A stretch of 64,000 bases of DNA from Latrodectus hesperus (GCA_037975125.1 CM075853.1:50784458-50848457), one strand, 5' to 3'. Positions 36,259 through 46,960 are shown, numbered from the stretch's first letter. Numbers and translations: made by a program. The notes: generated by a model not told the origin, from the sequence alone.

Positions 36259-37248
36259 ATGGCTGAAAAGACATTAAAAATAACAAACATTTCTGCTTTT
36301 GCAGGAGAAACTTCTGAAGCAGACTTTTCTGAAAAAGACAAGGGAACTCAGAGACAGTCTAATGAAGGGGTAGCAATGAAACCTTCACAGGAGGTAGAAA
36401 TGACCTCCAAACCATCTTCTTCTGGTGAGAGTCAGGAAGCTATCTCTAGCATGACTGACTCTCTGACCAGAATCAAGCTTAAAAAGAGAATATCTGGTGC
36501 CCAGAAAAAGAAGCTGGTGAAGGAGCGCAAAATCGCTGAGGGGACTTGGGTTGAAAAACCCAAGGCAACCAAAGGCGAGAAGCGTCCTGCCAACCGGATG
36601 AACCAAGGCGAGGTCGGAAAGGCTGGCAAGAGAGAAGGACCTGTGGGATTTACTTACAGGGCGGCTCTCACGGCGATCAAGATGGCCGTGCTCTTAGAAG
36701 GTCATCCGGAAAAACGGTTAACAGAGAAACAGGCCTATGACCTGGAACTCTTGTTAACCAGGAAAATAGGAAGGAATGAGGAGGGTTTTGCCCCAACCAT
36801 CCTATCCTGTAAACTTGAGAACGGGGCTCTTATTATCAACTGTGCAGATCTGGAGAGCTCAAAGTGGCTGGAACAAAATGTCAGTGATATAAGCCCTTGG
36901 GAAGAACATAAACTCTTGGTGGTTGAGGCAAGGAAACTTGTCAGAACCACCAAGATAATTGCAAAACTGCCAAAAATCTGTAGTGAACTGGAACCTAAAG
37001 AGCTCCTGAGAAAAATCGAGGCTCAGAACGGTGGGGTCACTCCAATGGAGTGGAACGTTCTTAACATTAAGAACGACCCATCTGGGCGGACCATCGTTCT
37101 TAGTGTGCCTGAATTAGATGCTGCCACACTTCGTGTTAGGGGATATAGGTTTCATATTGGACTTCACCAAGTGCAGGCTAAAGTACTTGACATACCTGCT
37201 CCTGCTGATGGGGGTGAAGGTAGTTCAAGCCAACCTCCACCACAGTAG
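36259..37248 (+). CDS. LINE ORF1 protein, intact
   Basis: ORF1 of the LINE, 329 codons from the ATG at 36259 (MAEKTLK). The frame opens upstream without an ATG. ORF1 proteins of this group bind the element RNA and accompany it to the target. The N-terminal third is low complexity, Ser/Glu/Lys rich and basic (KKRISGAQKKKLVKERK). The C-terminal half (about residues 130-315) has the layout I associate with DUF4780: a YRAALTAIKMAVLLEGHP start, a LENGALIINCADLESSKWL segment, a WEEHKLLVVEA strand, then QNGGVTPMEWNVLNI and TIVLSVPELDAATLR. No CCHC zinc knuckle is visible. The end is Ser/Gln/Pro rich. The frame is undamaged, unlike ORF2. It overlaps the ORF2 start by 41 nt. Confidence 0.85.
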   Translation: MAEKTLKITNISAFAGETSEADFSEKDKGTQRQSNEGVAMKPSQEVEMTSKPSSSGESQEAISSMTDSLTRIKLKKRISGAQKKKLVKERKIAEGTWVEKPKATKGEKRPANRMNQGEVGKAGKREGPVGFTYRAALTAIKMAVLLEGHPEKRLTEKQAYDLELLLTRKIGRNEEGFAPTILSCKLENGALIINCADLESSKWLEQNVSDISPWEEHKLLVVEARKLVRTTKIIAKLPKICSELEPKELLRKIEAQNGGVTPMEWNVLNIKNDPSGRTIVLSVPELDAATLRVRGYRFHIGLHQVQAKVLDIPAPADGGEGSSSQPPPQ

Positions 37249-40200
37249 AAGTGGTACTACTAACCTCAGTAAGAAGTTTCTTGCTGGGGATATACACCTG
37301 GCCCTGATTCAGGAACCCTGGTTGGTTAATGGGAGAATCAGTGGTCTCAAAGGAACTAAAGGTAAGCTTATCTATTGTACTAATGGTAACGTTAGAACTT
37401 GTATACTCTTACATAAAAACATTGAGGTTCTTCCCCTCTCTGAATTTATTCTAGGGACCTGACAGCTGTGAAAGTCAGACTTAACATAGAGGGTAGGGAC
37501 AGGGAAATTGTTTTTGGCTCCGTATACCTGCCCTATGAAGAGAAGGCTCCACTTGACCATTCTCTGCACAAGCTCATGAACTTTTGCAGAGATAACAAAT
37601 TACAGGTAGTCCTAGGACTAGACTGTAATGCTCATCATGTTGTCTGGGGAAGTACGGACACAAATAAAAGAGGTGAGTTCCTTTTGGAATTTATTCTAAA
37701 CTATGAGTTAGATATTCTAAATGAGGGCAACGAACCAACTTTTATTACTTCCAGTAGATGACAGACCTTCTGGTTCAGATCATCAAAACATCCATTTTGA
37801 AATTCACTCTAATGTGTGTCTGGATCGCATATTCAGAGACCCAGTTAGGACGGACTGGAAGAAATTACAAGAACTGACTGGGTTGATTGAGCTCGGGAAC
37901 AGACCTATTAGAGACAACTACGATCTAGAAGTTACAGCAGATCTCCTACAGAGAAGTATTCTAGATTCTTATCATAACAATTGCCCCATTCGCACTAGAA
38001 GAGCTAAACTCCAATGCCCTTGGTGGAATGACTCTCTAGCTGCCGAAAGAGCAAATGTTAGAAAACTTTTTAACAAAGCTAAGAAAAATGGTGAATGGGA
38101 GAACTATAAAATGGCCCTCACTATTTATAACAAACTTGTTAGAAAAAGCAAAATGAACTCCTGGAGGAAGTTCTGTGACGAGATAGATTCTATTTCTGAA
38201 GGAGCTAGACTCCAGAAACTTCTTAAAAGGGATGAACCTATTTTGGTTGGTACCCAAAAAGACGAGGAGGGTAATTTTGCTGCTTCCGGAAAAGGGGTTA
38301 TGGAAATTATGACCAGGACCCACTTCCCGGGAGCTAGAGATATTTATAGCAACGAAGGGGAACATTGTATTGGCTCTTTGCAAAGAGTCAATAGCAATCA
38401 ATGGACCATCGCTAAAAATATCATAAACTACAACATTGTTAAATGGGCAATTTTTGCCTTTAAACCTCTAAAATGCCCTGGGCCTGATGGAATTATGCCC
38501 ATCATGATCCAGAAGGCAGAGAAGGTTGTCATACCAGTGCTAAATAGAATTTATAGAACTAGTTTGGCCCTAGAATATATACCAAAGACATGGCAAAAGA
38601 CTAGGATTGTTTTCATTCCAAAACCTGGCAAGGACACTTATGACCAGGCCAAGTCATACAGACCAATCAGTCTTTCTTTATTCTTTCTTAAAATTATGGA
38701 GAAAATCATTGATCGGCATATTAGAGATTACTTGGGTAGAAATAGTCCCTTGCATGCTCTTCAATTTGCCTATCAACCCGGCAAATCTACTTAGACTGCT
38801 CTACATCAGCTAGTTTCCAAGATTGAAGCCACTCTGGATCAAAAGGATATTGCCTTGGCAACTTTCCTCGACATCCAGGGTGCTTTTGATAATACTTCCC
38901 ATCCATCCATCCTCAATGCACTTAGAGGGGCAGGGATTAATCAGACCCTGTGTACTTGATTGAGGCCTTAATTTCGGATAGATATATACAAATGAACATC
39001 TTCGGTGAATCATTTGAAAAAAGACTACTAGAGGTTGTCCTCAAGGAGATGTTCTGTCACCATTACTTTGGAACCTAGTTGTAAATAGCCTTATAAAACA
39101 TCTAAATGATAGGGGCTATTATACGCAGGGATATGCTGATGACATTGTCATCCTTATCCTTGGTAAAGATTTTGACATAACTTGTCATCTCATGCAGGAT
39201 GCTCTAAGTTATGTAGGTCAATGGTGCATGGATAGGGACCTGATGGTTAATCCCCAGAAAACCTACCTTGTACCTTTTACACGCAAAAAGAAACGGAAAG
39301 GTTTTTTCATACCAAGACTGTTTGATGTTGAAATCCATGTGCCTTCAGAGGTGAAGTATCTGGGCATTTATTTAGACCAGAAACTCATCTGGAATAAGCA
39401 CATTGATGATAGGATCAACCGAGCAAAGAAAAGCATTATGATTTGCAGGCGAATGCTTGGTAAAAACTGGGGTTTACATCCAAAGCTGATGTTATGGATG
39501 TACACAGCTTTTTTCAGGCCCATTTTCACATATGCCTGTGTGATCTGGTGGCGTAAGGTGGAACAGAAGACTGTGATTGACAGACTGGGGGGTCTACAAA
39601 GAATAGCCTGTCTCTGCATCACAGGAGCAATTTCCACCACGCCAACCAGAGCATTGGAGGTTGTGTTGGATATGACTCCCTTGGACATCTTCATCTGCAG
39701 CGTTGCAAGAGTGAATGCATACAGAATGAAGCTGCAAAACTACTGGTATGACCAGCCTGTTGCCAAAGGGCAACAAGGGCATCACCAGGAAAATTCAAGA
39801 CCCTACTTTCATGATGCCATCTGACATCATGGAAAAAACATTGTTTGATAGGACATTTGGTATAGTTTTTCCAACTAGAGACGAATTGGATAACAACGTG
39901 TTTGAAACTAAAACAGGAGATCTAATCTGGTACACAGATGGATCACTGAAGAACAGCCTCTCAGGACTGGGAGTATGTGGCGTGTCACCAAGAATCAGCT
40001 TGTCTGTAAGCCTTGGGCGATACGCTTCGGTCTTCCAGGCAGAAGTTTTGGCCATTAACCACTGTCTGCGACTGAATATGAAGAAGGGCTACTACGGTAA
40101 GCGGACTCTCATTTTCAGTGACAGTCAAGCTGCTTTAAAAGCGCTTAATTCCTTCGAAATCAAATCTAAAATGATTCTGGAGTGTAGAAACCTTCTTACA

Positions 40201-40705
40201 GAACTGGCAACTAGAAACAAGGTGATCCTTGTATGGGTGCCAGGGCACAAAGGTATCGAAGGTAATGAAAGGGCTGATGAGCTTGCTAAACAAGGATCGT
40301 CTTTTGTTCCCATTGGTCCAGAACCTTTTTGTGGGATCAATTTGAAGACCGCAAAAACCAATGTTCTTAGATGGGAAAAACCGAAGATGTATGAAGCTTG
40401 GCTCAAATCTCCTGGTCAAACCCACGCTAAAAGTACGATCTGTAGATCATCAGCGAGGATTTCCTATGAAATTCTAAGATGCTCTAGGCAGAAGATACGT
40501 TTAATCGTAGGCTTCATAACTGGGCACTACTATTTCAGAAAACATCTCCATAAAATGGGACTGTTTCAGCAAGACCCTATCTGCAGGAAATGTCATATAC
40601 AAGAAGAAACGGCCAAGCATATCATTTATGAATGCGAGGCTCTTGCCCTCCCTAGATTAACCTCTTTAGGCATCATCCATACTGGAGAGTTACACCTAGA
40701 CTCCA

Positions 40706-40709
40706 TTAA
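40706..40709. repeat. Left TTAA target site of piggyBac
   Basis: TTAA immediately precedes the terminal repeat CACTAATCATACCA. The second TTAA is at 42308-42311. TTAA duplication is the signature of piggyBac integration. Confidence 0.95.
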
Positions 40710-42307
40710 CACTAATCATACCATAACGGGTCAAATGACCCATTTTGAACTTTTGCATTGATAATGCACGTATTATCTTATTACTTCTCCAGATTTAACT
40801 TACTGACTTTTTCTGACTAATTAAGTCTACTGTTCTTATACTATTTTTATAATTTTTTGTTTTGTTTATTTTGAGTAATAACTGTCGTATACCGTTGTCT
40901 ACCACATCGGGTCATTTGACCCGGAGAACATTTTTTTGTTTTATAAGCTTATCAATACATATTGCTTATCTTATTGTATTCAGTAAACTGCAAATGTATG
41001 CAAGGACTGTTACGTAAAGTAGTTCAATCAAAATAGCTGAGAATAATTCAAGAAAATATAAAAATTTTAGATTGAAACTAGATTTTTGTGTAAAAAAGGT
41101 AGCAAAAAAAAGAAAAGTTTAGTACATAGTTTTTATTTTGATAGCTTTATTAGTGATACAGGTAACTATTTACCCATAAAATGTCGAAACGAACGAGACA
41201 GTCCAAATTCTTAGAAGATATAAATGATATTGGAGAAGAGTTTTCGGAAATCGGTGAAGATGAATTTTCTGATAGCAAATACGTCATAAATGCATTTCCA
41301 TATCTAGGAAAAGATGAAAATAGACCCTCTTCAGTACAACTCTCTGAATATGTTGTACTCAAGCTGATCGAGCCATTTACGGGTTGCGGAAGAACTGTGA
41401 CCACAGACAACTTCTTCACAAGCAAATCCCTAGCCATACAACTTCTAGCAAAAAGAACTACCCTAGTTGGAACCATTCACTCAAACAAAAGGGAGCTACC
41501 ACTAATTGCAAAGCAAAAGAAAGATGACATGGCAAGATTTTCTTCGAAAATTTTTACTTCTGATAATTGTACTCTTACAATTTATAAAAGCAAGCCAAAT
41601 AAAAAGGTACTTTTACTTAGTTCTAAACATAAATTTGTATCAATAGAAAATAATGATAAGCGTTTACCTGAAACTGTTTCAAATTACAATAAAACCAAAT
41701 CTGGTTTAGACATGACCGATCAAATGGCGAGGAAATTTACAACAAAGTCTAAGTCTTGCAGATGGCCACTCCAAGTTTTTTTCAATATCCTTGATTTAGC
41801 TGGTATAAATGCCTGGATTTTATACAAGCAAATGACAGGAGATAATATCTCGAGACAAGATTTTTTACTCAAGCTAGCAGTAGAACTTGTCGACGATTTT
41901 CGAGTTGCCCGTGAACAACCAAAAGAAAAAGCAAATACTTAAGCGATCGTTGCCTAACCCTGTTACAGATTCGAATAAACGTAAGAGGTGTCAAATAGGA
42001 TACTGCAAAGATAATAAAACTAATAAAATTTGCTCCAATTGTAAAAAATTTGTTTGCGGGAAATGTGCGACGGAAACACTTATGTGTAAAAAATGTGATG
42101 TATAAAAACAACTCTTATTTTTTGCGTTTGAAATAGAAATTGTAAAAATACTATTTCATATAATTATAATACATATTTTATTATCATTATATTTTTATTT
42201 CCTTTCCAACATCCATGTTTCATACATAAAAGTAGGAAACGTAAATTTCGGGTCATTTGACCCGCTATGGTAAACTAGGTATCTAATAAGTGTTGGTATG
42301 ATTAGTG
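40710..42307 (+). mobile_element. Internally deleted piggyBac-type transposon
   Basis: A 1598-bp element with perfect 14-bp terminal inverted repeats (CACTAATCATACCA at 40710-40723, complement at 42294-42307), flanked by TTAA on both sides. Subterminal GGGTCA-N2-TGACCC motifs occur at 40728-40741, 40909-40922 and 42250-42263. The right end carries an extra ~30 bp between the terminal repeat and its motif. Full-length relatives are usually about 2.4 kb. The transposase is truncated, so this copy could move only with help from another element. It is inserted in the last codons of the LINE ORF2. Confidence 0.95.
41181..42105 (+). pseudogene. piggyBac transposase, truncated and frameshifted
   Basis: The frame starts at ATG 41181 and runs 253 codons to TAA at 41940-41942. 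The short acidic N-terminus (GEEFSEIGEDEFSD) is followed directly by sequence from the middle of the catalytic domain. The segment that should hold the first catalytic Asp is therefore missing, a deletion of roughly 200-300 residues. TTDNFFTS (second Asp, residue 76) and GLDMTDQMA (third-Asp region, residues 177-180) are present, with KSCRWPLQVFFNILDLAGINA after them. A frameshift near 41910-41940 separates the C-terminal Cys-rich domain, which continues in another frame (C-x-x-C, C-x-x-C, C-x-x-C pattern in ICSNCKKFVCGKCATETLMC) to 42105. It is not functional. Confidence 0.92.
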
Positions 42308-42448
42308 TTAAAGGGTTATCAGACTTTATTGATAAAGTGGGTGACCCGAGCAACTGGAACTAAGAAACATTGGGTTTGGAGTTAACAGTACAAAATGCTG
42401 ATAAAAGCAGAGGTGCTCAATGACATACAAACCCAACTCTAAGAAGAA

Positions 42449-42461
42449 GAAGAGGACGATC
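42449..42461. repeat. Right target-site duplication of the LINE
   Basis: An exact copy of the 13-bp sequence at 35934-35946. It directly follows the GAA-rich tail of the LINE and defines the 3' insertion border. Confidence 0.85.
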
Positions 42462-44000
42462 GCCAAAATATTTGATTGAGAAACATTCCAACTACTTTAT
42501 TACGTTCAGTAAATTTCTCAAACATGTTTCTGCCTACGTATGCCGATTATGCTATGCATATCTGTTCACAATGCTTTCTTAATGTTGGGAACTATTTCAC
42601 AGTTGGAATCTAGTTAACAGCTCTGCGAAATTTATTTCTTAATGATATCGTAACAGAATCAGATTAAGTTACAAATTTTTCATCAAAACTGTTCAGGTAA
42701 GAGTTCATAGTATTAAGACTGATAATCATTTTCAACATAGTTACATCAAGGGGATCTTGTATCGGTGGCAATTGGCATCATAAATGACAGAATTTATAAT
42801 ACCATGAAAATAGTTTTGTTTTTGTATAAATGCTTAAGTATATATAGTTTAAAAGAAATAATATACAAGTTCATTTTCATACTCTGATTTATTTTAACGT
42901 AGTTTTTTTCGATTCTTATGTATTTCAGTATTAAAATCAACTTACGAAAATCATCCTCTAAAAGTCTTCAAAAGATCTAATATTGTGTTCAGGATTTGAA
43001 AATTTTCAATTACGTACCTAATTTTTAGTTACAGAAAGATGATTAGGGATTCTTGTGAAGAATTTCACTGCTGGAGTTTGAATAGAGTTTTCATGAGAAA
43101 AATTTGCAACAAAATGTTAATGTTTTAAAATTTGTTAAATTTTTTTCAAAATGTTTTTTTAAAGTTTGAAAAATGCATTAAGTTTTTGCGAACTACTACT
43201 TAATTGCTTTATGTCCTTGGTAAAAAATATTTCGTGTCGATATGTCGTCAAGGTTACGCTATGTAATCAAGGTTATATTTAGTTATCGAAATAATAATTT
43301 AGGCATTCAAATAATAACTCTAAACACAGACTGCAACAATAAATTACATATTGGAGTATAATAGGGAGCTGTGGTTCAATGATATTTTGAGAAGGCTATC
43401 GTATTCTCTACGAAAGTCAAAATTCTCCTTACCAGTCATTTGTCACGTGAACAATTGAACTCTGTATACAATTCTTTATCCTATTTAATCTTATCTTGAT
43501 ATTATCTTCGTATCTATTTATTTTGATGCGAAATTTTGCCAGACATTTATTTTTTTAACAATCTCACGAATGTGATTTATTTCTAATTTTGCATTTATCT
43601 TTTTGACAGTAAATCTTATAAGATATCAACCAAGTTTAAATTTGAATCTTTCTAAGATATAGTTGTATTCTTATTAAATTAATTCTATTTTTGAGTCGTT
43701 ATTTTGATGGAAATAGTGATTGGTTTCAATACCCAATTTTTTAATGCTTTAAACAGTGCTTCAGAATAATGAGATAGCTATACTGATTCACTGAATTTTT
43801 AATTATTATTAATTTTTCAGGCCCCGAACAAATTACATAGCTTCTATACATTACTCCTTCAGTGTCTTATTTCATCATTTTTTTCGCTTTCCTTTTTAAC
43901 TCTATGATCTTATTTCAATTTGCATGAAAGATTTTCCGTTTTTCATAACTCAACAGAAGCACATTGAAAATTTTTTCACTAATTATAAATTTTTTACTTT
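42462..44000. other. Intergenic, nothing recognised
   Basis: AT-rich DNA between the LINE and the first SINE. I found no coding or repeat signal. Confidence 0.5.
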
Positions 44001-44285
44001 GGTGAATGTGGCTTAATTGGTAAAAGTATCAGCTCTCAAGAGCGGAAGTCAGTGAATATGAATCCTGACATAATCGAAGATGCATCGTGTTTGCTAATCA
44101 CGGCTGGGGCACGATTAATATACCGTGGTCTCATTGTCTTCCATTTGAAGTGATACCGGTAATGGCAGCCCAAATCTGGTGGTCTTATTTTGGCACACGA
44201 TTTTACATTACGAAGACCAATCCACTCACGGGGAAACGATACAATATAAAATTACCCTGAGCCTTAAAATAATCCAGATTTAATA
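44001..44285 (+). repeat. tRNA-derived SINE
   Basis: The first ~75 bp resemble a tRNA gene. A-box-like TGGCTTAATTGG and degraded B-box-like GAATATGAATCC occur at about the expected spacing. They are followed by ~200 bp of unrelated GC-richer sequence ending near ACGGGGAAACGATAC. It does not fold into a convincing complete tRNA, so I call it a SINE and not a tRNA gene. Confidence 0.6.
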
Positions 44286-45089
44286 TTGTAAAGCATATAA
44301 ATTTTGCTGTAGCACTTTAACAAAAGTAGAAAGAATTTATGTACACAAGTCTATGACCATTAATGAATTCTTTTAAATATAGTATTTTTTTAATTTTAAA
44401 AACGAAAGTAACTATCCTAAAGGAAATATTATTGGTCGATAAATAAGTAAATAGATATTTAAATATATCAGCAAACATTTATTAATTAATTTAATAATTA
44501 TTAATTTACTAATCATTATGAACTGAGATATTGTGATACACTGGCACAGTATCAGAGAAATTCTCTTGAATTTTTATATCTTTTTAAAGAAATTCAGTAT
44601 TATTTTTGGAAATATAATTTAGTTTTATAGAACTGGTAAAATTAACGTTAAATTATTTAGGCCTTGTCATTAACATCCAATTATATAATTGTTATAAAAA
44701 TTAATATAAATGTACTTGTATCAGTATTTTTTAAAAAATAAATTCCTGCTAAACTTAATTAAACGTTTACTGCAATTATTTAATTTTATGAAAAAAATTT
44801 GTCTAATTTGTCCTCAAAGTGTTTGATAAGTCCGACAAATGTTAAATCAAATAAACAGTCGAATTGATAACTTAAAAGAATTTTGCAACATAAAAATAAT
44901 AAACTTTAATTTAAATTTTTTGCATTAAATTTTTATATACGACAATTTAAGGGTTTAAATTGGATTCTGTGAACCCACTGCAAGCAATTAGTACAATGAA
45001 ACAACACAAATGTAGCCGTTACTTTTGAGACTTGGATAAGCCATGCTCGCTATACCGTTGGCTATGCGAATTTAAGTCAATAGGGTGCG

Positions 45090-45353
45090 TCTTTCGTTTA
45101 ACCAGAGCACAACAAAGGGGAAAGTACGACTTTGCTCTAAACTTCTCCGATAGATGGCACTATCAGAGAATCCACTCCCTCAGTTTCTACATATATCTGA
45201 AGGGGGAGGAAATTTGTCCAATTACATCCATGATAACTGCTCAATCCATGTATATAGTATGTACTCGGTAGGTCTTTGGCGGCATTGAGAATCAAACCCC
45301 GCCCTTTCGGACCTAAAGCGGACGCCCTAACCACTAAACTGTTATGGCCCTGA
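45090..45353 (-). repeat. tRNA-derived SINE, different family
   Basis: On the minus strand from about 45353 the sequence reads CATAACAGTTTAGTGGTTAG (A box TTAGTGGTTAGG). Then GTCCGCTTTAGG follows, with B box GGTTTGATTCTC. About 190 bp of non-tRNA body ends near GAGAAGTTTAGAGC. Its RNA polymerase III promoter boxes are well preserved. Its head and body differ from the SINE at 44001. The small open frame in it is a known kind of artefact of SINE heads. Confidence 0.75.
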
Positions 45354-45997
45354 AACACATTTATATTAAGGTACTAGAGTATTACGATGACTTTCATAAA
45401 TTATTTCCCGATTATTCTTCTTTACATGATGCATATAGACTTTATAGCACTAGATAAAAATTTCCAACTTTCGTTCATTGGTTCAATTTATTTTTCTACT
45501 TTTTCTCTTAAACACACAAATGTATACTTTTTTAGAGCTCGTGTGAAATGCTTTGAGCAAAATTGAAAAATTAAGCGTAGAAAAATAGAATTTACTTTAT
45601 TGTTTCTTTATACATGTCAAACATAGACTTTTTGTACAAAACATATTAGTAATATTAGGTTATGTCAATATTACCTAATATTTGATTACAATTATTACTA
45701 GATGTATTGAGAATTATTCTTTATTATTACTTGAAATAAATTTATTTAATAAATTAGTTTATGGGTATATTTTTTCCTGACGACATTTTTTAATACAATT
45801 TTCACGTTAAAATGAATGGTTATATTACAGAATACAAAAAATTAAGAAATATTAATATAAAATTTAACATTTAAAAGTTCAAAAAATAATTACTTCAAAG
45901 GAATTCCTAACATGATATATCTTGTGAAACGTTTTATAGAACGCGAGTATGCATCGTAAACAATTTACTTTCCAGTTTGTGTCTATTGAACTGAAAT
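45354..45997. other. Downstream region of A2
   Basis: AT-rich sequence containing the A2 3' UTR. Some similarity to the A1 downstream region is visible close to the stop codon. No other gene is seen. Confidence 0.5.
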
Positions 45998-46960
45998 TTA
46001 TTCCAATGAAAACCAGTTTGGAATTTCAGTACCTTTTGTTCTCTCCTGAAATTTTTTGTTCAACCTTTCACTTTGTTCTTCAGTTAAAACATTTTTCCAA
46101 TCACCAATAATTCCTTTTCTTACGAATTGGGATTTAGGTAATTCTTTTGGCAAGTTTAAGCTTTCCGTGAACTGAGCAACATGCCTGAATCCTTCATAAC
46201 TGAAAAGTTCAGAAGCTACTTCTTGACTTTTCTTTTTCAAATCATATACATCAGATAAATTCTTTTTCATGTATTCAAATCCACTGAATTGAACAATATT
46301 GTTTAGAACAGAATTATCCTTTTCGATGGCTTCTATGAATTCTTTTCCAAGAAATTTCGCCAGCCTAACAATAATGCTTTTTATGTCTTTTTTCATATCC
46401 TCATAAGTCGTGTAGAAAGCATTTGGATCATTACGATGTGGGTACCAAGACAAGAGATGATCGTAATATTCGTTGTATTCGACTTCGCCCGCCATAAATA
46501 ATTCGAAGAAATCGTCGAATTCACCATCCCAGTATCCAAAGCCTGGCATATTTCTTGCATGATGAAAGAAAGAAACAACACAATCCTTAGGATTGCGTGC
46601 TACATAGATATACTTTGCTTCCGGAGAATAAGGTAGATGGCTATACGGAAGGTGCGTTTTCAGTGCTCCAGGACGTGGCATTCTTTCAATACCTTCCTTA
46701 CCACACATATCTATAAATGGACAGTGTTTCAGGAATAAGGATGCATCTTCTAACTCCTTACCTTTTCGAAATATGTAAAGAGCTACATTCTGCATCCAAG
46801 TTGTACCGCATTTCGGATATGTTACAATGAAAACATCTCCAGATTGTGCCTTATAGTCTAATGCTTCACGAAAACATTTTGGAGAGAATATAGATGGGTA
46901 TATGATACCAGCCATTGTGCTGTATAATGGCTTCTTCTTTATGCTTGCCGAATTTGACAT
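45998..46960 (-). CDS. Cytosolic sulfotransferase, subtype A (copy A2)
   Basis: A 320-residue intact SULT-family enzyme using PAPS as sulfate donor, closely similar to A1 (about 90% by eye). Motifs are TYPKCGTTW at 47-55 (Lys50), KTHLP at 101-105 (His103), RNPKD at 122-126 with VSFFHH, RKGIIGDWKN at 281-290, then VLTEEQ. The start at 46960 (MSNSASIKKK) is supported by a splice acceptor (GTTTTAG, exon from 46975) 15 nt upstream. Differences from A1 concentrate at residues about 237-275. Residues about 144-199 are encoded by DNA identical to A1. AATAAA overlaps the stop codon on the coding strand. The predicted first exon is at 53554, giving an intron of about 6.6 kb. The acceptor substrate is unknown. 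Confidence 0.94.
   Translation of the reverse strand: MSNSASIKKKPLYSTMAGIIYPSIFSPKCFREALDYKAQSGDVFIVTYPKCGTTWMQNVALYIFRKGKELEDASLFLKHCPFIDMCGKEGIERMPRPGALKTHLPYSHLPYSPEAKYIYVARNPKDCVVSFFHHARNMPGFGYWDGEFDDFFELFMAGEVEYNEYYDHLLSWYPHRNDPNAFYTTYEDMKKDIKSIIVRLAKFLGKEFIEAIEKDNSVLNNIVQFSGFEYMKKNLSDVYDLKKKSQEVASELFSYEGFRHVAQFTESLNLPKELPKSQFVRKGIIGDWKNVLTEEQSERLNKKFQERTKGTEIPNWFSLE

Larger units (their letters stand above)
37208..42363 (+). pseudogene. LINE ORF2 (endonuclease-RT-RNase H), broken
   Basis: It starts at ATG 37208 (MGVKVVQANLHHS, the APE endonuclease N-terminus). A frameshift lies near 37455. The endonuclease continues with GSVYLPYEE and LGLDCNAHHVVWGS to about 37755, where a deletion removes the part between PTFITSS and SGSDH. 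The RT part (from about 37755) has KTWQKTRIVFIPKPGKD, SYRPISL and FAYQPGKST. A TAG at 38792-38794 follows, then FLDIQGAFDN (motif A). Frame breaks occur near 38957 and 39020, then RGCPQGDVLSPLLWN (motif B) and YADD at 39132-39143 (motif C). After another frameshift near 39760, RNase H follows (TDGS, QAEVLAI, FSDSQAAL, VPGHKGIEGNERADELA). CRKCH...H...C ends near 40635. The reading frame is split at 40709 by piggyBac and resumes at 42312 for 17 codons to TAA 42361-42363. Confidence 0.9.
35947..42448 (+). mobile_element. Jockey/I-group non-LTR retrotransposon (LINE)
   Basis: A nearly full-length LINE of about 4.9 kb once the nested piggyBac element is discounted. It has a 5' UTR (35947-36258) with GC-rich hairpin-like sequence, ORF1 (36259-37248), and an overlapping ORF2 (from 37208) with endonuclease, reverse transcriptase, RNase H and a C-terminal Cys/His motif. 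A short 3' UTR ends in a TAAGAAGAAGAA tail. The RNase H domain together with an APE endonuclease points to the I/LOA/R1 side of the Jockey group. ORF2 has several breaks, so the copy is not autonomous. It lies between the predicted B1 promoter and A2 and is much more GC-rich than the host DNA. Confidence 0.92.

Noticed and set aside
44001..44075. Functional tRNA gene
   Set aside because: Only A- and B-box-like segments are recognisable. The arms do not pair into a full cloverleaf, and a long non-tRNA body follows, as in a SINE.
45137..45358. 73-codon minus-strand frame as a gene
   Set aside because: It lies in the tRNA-derived SINE head and body and has no independent support.
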